Assembly: GCA_030642335.1 (NCBI GenBank) | Contig: DAOWNX010000068.1 | Span: 1 to 5,539, forward strand | Source of the DNA: Caldisericota bacterium | GTDB taxonomy: Bacteria; Caldisericota; Caldisericia; Caldisericales; Caldisericaceae | Direction: 5' to 3' | DNA length: 5,539 bases | Part shown: positions 1 through 5,455 of the stretch, in pieces | How the letters are laid out: each line of letters opens with the position of its first letter | Position numbering within the stretch: the stretch's first letter is position 1 | Translations under genes and position numbers: made by a program | Notes under the pieces: model-generated | Told to the model about the DNA's origin: nothing | The model's database searches: none | The model's input: only the letters and a program-made list of their open reading frames with translations

Positions 1-477
1 GTAGTTGAATGAGTTATCATTTTCATAGAATGCAACAGTACCTATTTTGGTAGCTCCTAATATTTGGTATTTTATCACAAAGTGTTTTACTGTATTTTTT
101 GCCTCGTAGTTTAATTTTATATAGAAACTGTTATGCTTTGTTCTTACGCTGAACGTTTCTGGTGTTACGCTACTGCTCCTTTCGTAAGGGATAAGTGTTC
201 CGTTAATGTTCTCAAAAACTTCCACATCCGTGATATTTTGAATCTGATTAAGATCAATCCATCTTTCGAACCAGTGGTAAGCTGTCCCGCCATCGTGCGA
301 ACCAAAATATATTGACAGGTTTTCTACAACATTTATTGTGCCATCTTTGTTCAGGGTTATTTCATCGTTCCATTCTTTGTAGTGGTAAGATGCAAGAGCA
401 TTTTCCATAGGCATAATAAACGAGATTATAAGTAAAGCAAAGATCGAGATAACAATGTATTTTTTAATTTTTTTCAT
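1..477 (-). CDS. DUF2207-type secreted/membrane protein, N-terminal 159 residues (partial)
   Basis: An open frame starts with ATG at 477 and runs off the window edge without a stop, so only the N-terminal 159 residues are visible. Residues 1-29 look like a signal peptide: a basic start (KKIKK), a hydrophobic core at about 8-22, and an A-L-A cleavage motif at 27-29. The following exported region has the pattern I associate with the N-terminal domain of DUF2207 proteins: a strand with DGTINVVENLSIYF (45-58), an aromatic/Arg segment (HWFERW, 68-73), DVEVFENINGTLIPY (84-98), and a strand pair ending FVIKYQILGA (133-142). Full-length DUF2207 proteins usually carry membrane segments further on; those would lie outside the window. 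The start overlaps the upstream small ORF by 14 nt and has its own ribosome site (AAAGGA, 485-490, 7 nt from ATG). Function of the family is unknown. The family call is by remembered pattern and is moderately secure; the gene itself is secure. Confidence 0.72.
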   Translation of the reverse strand, partial: MKKIKKYIVISIFALLIISFIMPMENALASYHYKEWNDEITLNKDGTINVVENLSIYFGSHDGGTAYHWFERWIDLNQIQNITDVEVFENINGTLIPYERSSSVTPETFSVRTKHNSFYIKLNYEAKNTVKHFVIKYQILGATKIGTVAFYENDNSFNY

Positions 478-634
478 TTTTCTTTCCTTTAAAAATAAAT
501 AAAAAGAATAACCCAATAAAGCCTTCTAAAAAAAGCAGGAAACGATATCCCGAAGAAAGGTTTTCTTCTTTTGCAATCATATTACTTATAACACCGCAGA
601 TAAACCATACGGCAATGACAATCCAGAAAAACAT
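464..634 (-). CDS. Small membrane protein, 56 aa, two predicted transmembrane segments
   Basis: This short gene begins with ATG at 634, immediately after the TAA of the SPFH gene (TAAATG, no gap), and ends with TAA at 464 inside the next gene. The product starts MFFWIVIAVWFICGVISNMI, a hydrophobic segment at about 1-20. A short charged loop follows (AKEENLSSGYR, 21-31), then a second hydrophobic segment at about 32-48 (FLLFLEGFIGLFFLFIF) and a basic tail (KGKKNEKN). The two-helix hairpin resembles a loose class of short bacterial membrane proteins with W..(C)G..(A/S)..IA..KG and G.(I/F)G motifs; that is a resemblance from memory, not a family assignment. There is no strong Shine-Dalgarno, only a purine-rich stretch in the end of the upstream gene, so translation probably depends on termination-reinitiation. 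The exact fit between two genes and the membrane-like composition argue that it is real. Its likely role is as a membrane partner of the SPFH or DUF2207 product, which is inference. Confidence 0.7.
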   Translation of the reverse strand: MFFWIVIAVWFICGVISNMIAKEENLSSGYRFLLFLEGFIGLFFLFIFKGKKNEKN

Positions 635-1699
635 TTATTCTTTTTTCTCTTCTTCTTTTACAATTTTGTGTCCGCAGTAAGGGCAGAATAGTGAGTCGAC
701 AGGAATTTGTTTATGGCAATTGGGGCATTCAATTGTTTTAGGTGTACCTGCAACAAGTTTGTATCCACATTTGGGACAGAATTTTGAATCTGCCGGAATG
801 ATAGCATCACAGTTGGGACATTTAATCATTGCTTGCTCTTTCCCTTTTTCAGCATTCATTGCTTGCTGCATCATTCCGGGAATGATCATTCCCATTCCCA
901 TGCCCATGCCAAGCCCAGCTCCAGCTGCAGCTGTTCCCCCTGGAGTAGGATTTTTTGCTGCCTCTTCTATTGCTTTAGCTGCTTTAAACTGCAGATACTG
1001 GTTCATATTTCCAATTGCATTCATTCCGGTTTTTTCATCGATAACTTTTTGGACTTCTTCAGGGACTGTAACAGATGAAACGTAAAAATCAACAAGTTCT
1101 ATTCCATACTTGTTAAAATCAGTCATAATGCGTGATTTTGCAGCTCCGCTCAATTCATCATATACTTGCGGCAAGTCAAAGATAGAAGTGAGAGATTCGC
1201 CTAATGTATCTGTAAACCGTGAGAGAATGATAGATCTGTAGAATTCCTGGAGTTGCCCGGTTGTGTATATGTCTTGTGTTCCGACAATTGTATTTGTAAA
1301 TAGATATGGGTCAACAATTCTTGCACTGAAAATTCCGAATGCGCGGAGTCTCACTGCTCCGAGCTCTTTGTCTCTAAAAAGAATTGGCTGACTTGTTCCC
1401 CATTTTAAGTTGGGAAATACTTTTCTATTAACAAAGATAACTTCGGATTGAAATGGGCTTTTAAAGCCGTATGGCAGTGAAAGAAGCCTTGTAATGACGG
1501 GCAAATTTTGTGTGGAGAGTATATGTCTTCCTGGCCCGAAGACATCCATTGCCTTTCCATCTCTAAAGAAGATTGCACTTTCTGTTTCTCTTATAATGAG
1601 TTGTGCGCCCATTTTTATATCGGCAGATCCCTGTTCTGGAATTCTGTGTATAATTTCAGTGCCGGTTTTATCAAACCACTGAATAATTTCTAAAAACAT
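635..1699 (-). CDS. SPFH/Band-7 protein with C-terminal double zinc ribbon (YdjI-like, virion-core-protein class)
   Basis: The protein has 354 residues. There is no signal peptide or membrane helix, so it is expected to be cytosolic and peripheral at the membrane. Residues about 30-235 form an SPFH/Band-7-like domain: AIFFRDGKAMDVFGPGRHIL at 42-61, a strand-rich middle (VIFVNRKVFPNLKWG, 87-101), then RAFGIFSARIVDP (119-131), and YGIELVDFYVSSVTVPEEVQ (198-217). A helix at 232-249 leads to a Gly/Ala/Met linker with a GMGMGMGM run (264-271). The C-terminus carries two treble-Cys-pair zinc ribbons: C294/C297 with C308/C311, and C325/C328 with C339/C342, in a 31-residue internal repeat. This layout matches the class typified by B. 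subtilis YdjI, which is known to link PspA to the membrane; the name 'virion core protein' for this class is historical. SD AGGAGG overlaps the upstream stop codon. Direct involvement in envelope stress here is inferred from family and neighbours. Confidence 0.9.
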   Translation of the reverse strand: MFLEIIQWFDKTGTEIIHRIPEQGSADIKMGAQLIIRETESAIFFRDGKAMDVFGPGRHILSTQNLPVITRLLSLPYGFKSPFQSEVIFVNRKVFPNLKWGTSQPILFRDKELGAVRLRAFGIFSARIVDPYLFTNTIVGTQDIYTTGQLQEFYRSIILSRFTDTLGESLTSIFDLPQVYDELSGAAKSRIMTDFNKYGIELVDFYVSSVTVPEEVQKVIDEKTGMNAIGNMNQYLQFKAAKAIEEAAKNPTPGGTAAAGAGLGMGMGMGMIIPGMMQQAMNAEKGKEQAMIKCPNCDAIIPADSKFCPKCGYKLVAGTPKTIECPNCHKQIPVDSLFCPYCGHKIVKEEEKKE

Positions 1700-1704
1700 A
1701 TCAA

Positions 1705-1710
1705 CCTCCT
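1705..1710 (-). promoter_or_regulatory. Ribosome binding site for the SPFH gene, overlapping the preceding stop
   Basis: AGGAGG on the minus strand lies 5 nt before the ATG at 1699 and shares bases with the TAA stop of the coiled-coil gene (TAAGGAGG). It fixes the SPFH start and suggests that the two genes are translated in a coupled way. Confidence 0.85.
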
Positions 1711-2213
1711 TATTTTATACCTGAAAGGATTTCGAGTCTTTCGTTTAAGAATGTTTTGAAATCCTTAAGGTTGTTTTTCATATTGCTTATAATTTCTTTT
1801 ACTGTTTTTGTTTTGTCTGCTACAATTTTTTCTGATTTCTCTATAAGGGATAGGAGTGAAGCATCAACTGCATAAAGCCTATCAAGCATTTTTGTATCAG
1901 CTTTTATGGAGCCAAAAAATCCCGAGTATCCCTGTGGTGCATACTCTATCTTATCGACAATGAATTGGAAATTTTTAATCAATTCATTCAGTTCTTCCAG
2001 TGTATCAAACTCATTGTCTTTCAGTAACGTATTCCCTTTAGATAGTAATTCATCTTTCGTTTTTCTTAGTCTATCTGCAAGATATTGGCGTAGCAATTTA
2101 TCTGCAGTTCTTCGTTTTTCTCTGGCAAAATAACCTGCAAATCCTGGAATTTTCTCGATAACCTTTTGATACTGGTTTTCCATTTCGTTAATTTTTTTAT
2201 TCAAGTCTTCCAT
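1710..2213 (-). CDS. Uncharacterised helical/coiled-coil protein, first gene of the SPFH operon
   Basis: The product has 167 residues, is highly charged, has no Cys and no membrane segment, and appears almost wholly helical. Heptad-like stretches lie at about 1-20, 45-90 and 120-165. Two blocks stand out: KIPGFAGYFAREKRRTADKLLR (21-42), and a Gly/aromatic hinge YAPQGYSGFFGSIKAD (91-106) followed by LDRLYAVDASLL (110-121). I recognise both as conserved signatures (IPG-GY...E.RR.AD..LR, and YG-Y-GFF...LD.LY..D..LL) of an uncharacterised family found next to SPFH/zinc-ribbon genes, for example in Chloroflexota; this is memory, not a search. It occupies the place that PspA holds in the B. subtilis pspA-ydjGHI operon, but it is shorter and lacks an obvious PspA N-terminal amphipathic helix. 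The start is fixed by a strong SD (2218-2227). The SPFH gene follows after a 10-nt gap. A role as a soluble partner of the SPFH protein is a guess. Confidence 0.85.
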   Translation of the reverse strand: MEDLNKKINEMENQYQKVIEKIPGFAGYFAREKRRTADKLLRQYLADRLRKTKDELLSKGNTLLKDNEFDTLEELNELIKNFQFIVDKIEYAPQGYSGFFGSIKADTKMLDRLYAVDASLLSLIEKSEKIVADKTKTVKEIISNMKNNLKDFKTFLNERLEILSGIK

Positions 2214-2217
2214 TTTT

Positions 2218-2227
2218 CTCCCTCCTT
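2218..2227 (-). promoter_or_regulatory. Strong Shine-Dalgarno of the SPFH operon's first gene
   Basis: AAGGAGGGAG on the minus strand ends 4 nt before the ATG at 2213, with its AGGAGG core 7 nt from the start. It is one of the strongest ribosome sites in the window, together with those at 1705-1710 and 5449-5455. Confidence 0.8.
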
Positions 2228-2235
2228 ATTTTTTT

Positions 2236-2263
2236 ATTATACAATAAGAAGTCCCAGATTCAA
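2236..2263 (-). promoter_or_regulatory. Housekeeping-type promoter for the coiled-coil/SPFH operon
   Basis: On the minus strand a perfect -10 box TATAAT (2236-2241) is preceded after 16 nt by TTGAAT (2258-2263), a 4/6 match to TTGACA. It lies between the thioesterase stop (2274) and the ATG at 2213. Transcription would start near 2228-2230, giving a leader of only about 15-17 nt that just includes the Shine-Dalgarno. I see no operator-like inverted repeat, and no extracytoplasmic-function sigma pattern (such as TGAAAC with CGT). The four-gene operon therefore looks separately and perhaps constitutively transcribed from the pcrA group. Confidence 0.6.
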
Positions 2264-2273
2264 AACTTAATTG

Positions 2274-2672
2274 TTACTCTTCAATTCTTCCTGTGATGTA
2301 AAATTTAGCTTTTGCCCGTACTTTTATAACACCTTTTTTATCTCTGATATCTCCAATTGCTTTGATGATTTTGTGCCTAGCGCTTTCAAGCCATGCTCTT
2401 ACTTGCAATTCTTCTCCTGTAAATGATGGATTTATATATCTTGTGCTCATTTCTACAGTATATGCCATATATCCTTCAAGATACTTTATATTACCCATTG
2501 CGTCATCCAGAATCGCAGTAAGAATTCCTCCATGAATGATGCCGGGATATCCTTCATATTCTTTTTCTAACACAAATTTTGCGAGAGTCATATTTTCAAT
2601 TTGTTCAAATGCTATATGTAAACCTTTTGGATTGGTTTTACTGCATACGAAACAGTAATTTGCCTTTTTCAT
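2274..2672 (-). CDS. PaaI-like hotdog-fold acyl-CoA thioesterase
   Basis: The 132-residue length is typical of a single hotdog domain. The signature HGGILTAILDD lies at 47-57: H47-G48-G49, then the presumed catalytic acid D56 (HGG plus six residues plus D), at the start of the central helix. The N-terminus has CFVCSKTNPKGL (7-18), a C-x-x-C/N-P-x-G-L pattern common in this subgroup. The block VEMSTRYINPSFTGEELQVRAWL (73-95) is the usual core strand pair. Members hydrolyse acyl-CoA or aryl-CoA thioesters in the cytosol; the substrate cannot be read from sequence. The start ATG overlaps the pcrA stop as ATGA (2669-2672), with AAAGG about 8 nt upstream inside pcrA, so translation is coupled to the helicase. 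Nothing links thioester hydrolysis to DNA unwinding, so shared expression may be incidental. It could also be a non-enzymatic hotdog protein, but the catalytic acid is present. Confidence 0.88.
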   Translation of the reverse strand: MKKANYCFVCSKTNPKGLHIAFEQIENMTLAKFVLEKEYEGYPGIIHGGILTAILDDAMGNIKYLEGYMAYTVEMSTRYINPSFTGEELQVRAWLESARHKIIKAIGDIRDKKGVIKVRAKAKFYITGRIEE

Positions 2673-4771
2673 TTTGTAAGCCTTTCTATTGGGGCATATC
2701 TTAAATCCAATTTCTTTTTACCTATTTTTATAAAATCGATTACTGCATAAGGTATTTCAGGGTTATCGAGATGCACTTCAAGGACTTTTCCAACTCCCCA
2801 GATTCTATGTAGCACTTTTTCCCCTTCTCTAAGTTTTGTTTCTTTATGCTCTTCTTTTACTTCTGAAACTGTTTCTTTTGGTATCTCCGAAAGAAAACGT
2901 GACGGTGTTACTGGAGATTGTGATCCATACCTGTTTCTTCTATATGCATAGGTTAAGTACAATTTTTCCTGGGCTCTTGTTATTCCTACATAGCAAAGCC
3001 TTCGTTCTTCTTCTATCGTATGGTCGAATTCCATTGACCGGTAGTGCGGTAAATATCCTTCTTCCATACCTACCAAAAATACTACGGGAAATTCAAGGCC
3101 TTTTGCGCTATGTAAAGTCATCAGCATCACACGATTATCGCCTTGCGCATTATCGATATCTGTGATGAGTGAAAGATGTTCCAGGAAGGCTGGAAGGGAA
3201 TCATCCTCTGAAGTTTCTGAGAATTCTTTTATTACACTGATAAATTCCTTTACGTTTTCTATTTTATTTTCTCCTTCTATTCCCCTTTTTAGCAAATATG
3301 GAAAATAGCTTGTTCTTGATAGAATTTCTTCTATGAGTTGCCTTAAAGACAATTTATTGCTGTCTTTTTTCAGGTCTTCCATTAATTGATAAAACTCCCT
3401 GAGTTTCTTTGTTGTGGGAGATAATTCTTCATTTTCTGTGATGTAATGTACGGCCTTGTATAACGTACTACCTTGCTTGTTTTTGGTTTCTTCTATTTTA
3501 TTCATTGTTGCTTCGCCGATTTTTCTGTGAGGTACATTAATTATTCTTCGGAGGTTTATATCGTCATAAGGATTATTTAGAACAGCGAGGTATGCAATTA
3601 TATCTTTTATTTCTTCTCTTCCGTAGAACCTTACACCTCCTATAATCTGGTACGGAATACCTTCTTCTGAAAGGCGTTCTTCAAAGAGTCTTGATTGGGC
3701 ATTCATTCGGTATAGTATTGCAAAGTCACTAAATTGTTTTCCTTCATCCTTGTGGAGGTTTTTAATTTTTTTAATGGCAAATCTTGCTTCATCTGTTCCG
3801 TTTGCCGCTTCGTAAAAACTTACCGCATCTGGCACCTTTTTTTTGGTGTAAAGTTTTTTTTCGCTCCTTTTCCTGTTATGTGCGATAAGTTCGTTTGCAA
3901 CATTCAATATCTCTTGCGGCGAGCGATAATTTCTTTCTAACTTTATTGTTTTTACGTTAGGAAAATTTTCTTGAAATGATAGTATAAATTCAGTGTTTGC
4001 GCCCCTGAATGAATAGATACTTTGGTCATCATCTCCTACTACTATAATTTTTTTATGTTTTTCTGCAAGAATTTTTAATAGTTCGTATTGTGATCTATTT
4101 ATGTCTTGATATTCATCGACGAGAATGTATTTAAATTTGTCTTTATAATAATATGCAACGTCTTTATGATTTTTAAGTAGTTTCACCGTGAGCATAATAA
4201 GGTCGTCAAAGTCTAATGCATTGCTTTCTTTGAGAATTTTTTCGTATTCTTTATAAATTGATGAAACTATTTTTTCTATGTATTCTTTTGCAATCTCATT
4301 AAATTCATTACTGTTCATAAGCCTTCTTTTTGCAGTTGAAATATATTGACCTATTTTTTTAGCTTTAAAGTATTCTGTGCTTATATCTAATTGCTTCATT
4401 GCTTTTTTTATTACGCGGGTAGAATCGTCCTGGTCCAGGATCGTGAAGTTCTTGTCATATCCAAGAAGATGAATCTCTTTTCGCAATATTCTTGCGCACA
4501 TAGAGTGAAATGTTCCTATCCAAAGACCTTTGATATGTTCTCCTATGAGGCCCTCCACTCTTTCTTTCATTTCATTTGCTGCCTTGTTTGTGAAGGTTAC
4601 CGCAAGAATACGTGATGAAGGAACCAAAAGGGATTCTACGAGGTATGCTATTTTGTATGTGATTACTTTGGTTTTTCCTGAACCTGCTCCCGCAAATATA
4701 AGTAGCGAACTGTCATTAAAGAGAACGGCTTCTCTTTGTTTTTTATTCAAATCTTTTAAGAAGTTTTTCAA
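2669..4771 (-). CDS. pcrA: UvrD/Rep-family ATP-dependent 3'-5' DNA helicase, PcrA type
   Basis: This 700-residue superfamily 1A helicase is near the usual PcrA length, with all motifs present: Q motif LNKKQREAV (8-16), Walker A AGAGSGKT (27-34, K33), Ia VTFTNKAANEMKERV (58-72), Walker B DEYQD (219-223), III GDDDQSIYSFRGA (246-258, arginine R256), IV RNYRS (280-284), V TLHSAKGLEF (552-561) and VI VGITRAQEKLYL (595-606, arginine finger R599). Regions 110-205 and about 375-550 correspond to the 1B and 2B domains. After an acidic linker (631-646) comes a Tudor-like C-terminal domain (648-697: G..V.H..WG.G.V, ending KKLDLRYAPIE), which in PcrA/UvrD contacts RNA polymerase. The family acts in nucleotide excision repair, transcription-coupled repair and removal of RecA or stalled complexes. 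The start is TTG, 2 nt after the stop of the membrane-protein gene; no in-frame ATG or GTG lies nearby, and the N-terminus matches family length. AGGA, 11 nt upstream, is a weak SD, so coupling is likely. pcrA is preferred over uvrD or rep from its Gram-positive-like features. Confidence 0.95.
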   Translation of the reverse strand: MKNFLKDLNKKQREAVLFNDSSLLIFAGAGSGKTKVITYKIAYLVESLLVPSSRILAVTFTNKAANEMKERVEGLIGEHIKGLWIGTFHSMCARILRKEIHLLGYDKNFTILDQDDSTRVIKKAMKQLDISTEYFKAKKIGQYISTAKRRLMNSNEFNEIAKEYIEKIVSSIYKEYEKILKESNALDFDDLIMLTVKLLKNHKDVAYYYKDKFKYILVDEYQDINRSQYELLKILAEKHKKIIVVGDDDQSIYSFRGANTEFILSFQENFPNVKTIKLERNYRSPQEILNVANELIAHNRKRSEKKLYTKKKVPDAVSFYEAANGTDEARFAIKKIKNLHKDEGKQFSDFAILYRMNAQSRLFEERLSEEGIPYQIIGGVRFYGREEIKDIIAYLAVLNNPYDDINLRRIINVPHRKIGEATMNKIEETKNKQGSTLYKAVHYITENEELSPTTKKLREFYQLMEDLKKDSNKLSLRQLIEEILSRTSYFPYLLKRGIEGENKIENVKEFISVIKEFSETSEDDSLPAFLEHLSLITDIDNAQGDNRVMLMTLHSAKGLEFPVVFLVGMEEGYLPHYRSMEFDHTIEEERRLCYVGITRAQEKLYLTYAYRRNRYGSQSPVTPSRFLSEIPKETVSEVKEEHKETKLREGEKVLHRIWGVGKVLEVHLDNPEIPYAVIDFIKIGKKKLDLRYAPIERLTK

Positions 4772-4773
4772 AG

Positions 4774-5442
4774 TTAAATAATTCCTGTGGTTAATGACAG
4801 CAAGTATTTGCTAATTAAAGGAAACAATAAAGCCATGTAAATTATAATCAACACAAAAATTACTATAATTGGAGTGAAGTAAACGCCGATAGATAATCCT
4901 GTGTTTATTTCATATGTTTCTTTAATTGCTGTTATATACATATATACGCCCCATATAATAAAAATTAGCTCGATGTACACTGGCAAACTGTAACTAAAGA
5001 GAGCAAGAGTTGTAAGGTTAAGCACTTTGTAGATAAGCATTGGTATGGCAGCAAAACTCCATGCAATAAATAACGTAATGCCCGCCCCTTTTTTTACAAA
5101 GAACTGAGCAATTAAATCGTAAATTGCGGTTGAAATAAAAGTGGTTAAGTACGGAGTAATGAGCCCGAAAACAAAAAAGAACATAGAGGAAAAGTATCCG
5201 CTAATAAGGCTATTTAAGCTTTGTAAAAATTCACCAATGTATGGAGTGATTTCGCTCTCAGGTATTTGTGGAAGCAGGTTAAGACTGCTTTTGCCTGCAA
5301 TGTAGCCAGCAACTATTGAGACTATGCCGTAGATAAGGAGAAATATTAATGCGGCATATAATGGTTTTTTTTCTCTTATGCGTTTAAATGCTTCTTTTGG
5401 GTGTGTAATTGTTAACCAGATTAATTCAAACATTATATTCAT
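4774..5442 (-). CDS. Yip1-domain integral membrane protein, five predicted transmembrane segments
   Basis: The 222-residue product starts with the Yip1-type lead FELIWLTITHPKEAFKRIREKK (5-26), where P-x-E-A-F-x-x-I is characteristic. Hydrophobic segments follow at about 28-49, 82-105, 122-140, 155-175 and 188-212, which gives the five-helix topology of the family. The Gly-rich turn before helix 3 (FFVKKGAGITLFIAWSFAAIPML, 114-136) and the segment after helix 4 (TAIKETYEINTGLSIG, 171-186) also fit. Bacterial Yip1 proteins have no agreed function; a transport or membrane-organising role is speculation. The start at 5442 is chosen because AGGAGGT sits 6 nt upstream; a second ATG at 5433 (Met4) is less well placed. 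The gene ends 2 nt before the TTG of pcrA, and its SD overlaps the stop of the preceding gene, so it lies inside a tight operon. Confidence 0.82.
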   Translation of the reverse strand: MNIMFELIWLTITHPKEAFKRIREKKPLYAALIFLLIYGIVSIVAGYIAGKSSLNLLPQIPESEITPYIGEFLQSLNSLISGYFSSMFFFVFGLITPYLTTFISTAIYDLIAQFFVKKGAGITLFIAWSFAAIPMLIYKVLNLTTLALFSYSLPVYIELIFIIWGVYMYITAIKETYEINTGLSIGVYFTPIIVIFVLIIIYMALLFPLISKYLLSLTTGII

Positions 5443-5448
5443 CTATCT

Positions 5449-5455
5449 ACCTCCT
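5449..5455 (-). promoter_or_regulatory. Ribosome binding site that fixes the Yip1-protein start
   Basis: AGGAGGT lies 6 nt before the ATG at 5442 and overlaps the TAG stop of the upstream gene (TAGGAGGT). It supports the first of two nearby ATGs and indicates translational coupling with the upstream gene. Confidence 0.85.

Noticed and set aside
133..315. A 60-codon plus-strand open frame
   Set aside because: It is antisense to the DUF2207-type coding region, which has a signal peptide, SD and tight junction. The plus frame has no recognisable features.
870..886. Inverted repeat with 8-bp arms around one base (ATCATTCC-G-GGAATGAT)
   Set aside because: It lies within the codons for IIPGMM in the SPFH linker and is explained by Ile/Met/Pro/Gly codon use. 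There is no T-run or promoter beside it, so it is not called a terminator or operator.
883..920. Short tandem repeat-like stretch (CCCATT/CCCATG units)
   Set aside because: It encodes the GMGMGMGM linker typical of this SPFH class. It is a low-complexity protein segment, not a separate DNA repeat element.
720..1085. A 121-codon plus-strand open frame (and overlapping shorter ones) across the zinc-ribbon/linker region
   Set aside because: It lies antisense to the well-supported SPFH gene, has no ribosome site, and its Met/Pro/Ala-rich content is the mirror of the Gly-Met linker and Cys codons.
2236..2276. Possible intrinsic terminator after the thioesterase gene
   Set aside because: The only pairing is a short AT-rich imperfect stem, with no GC core and no adjacent U-tract, too weak to call.
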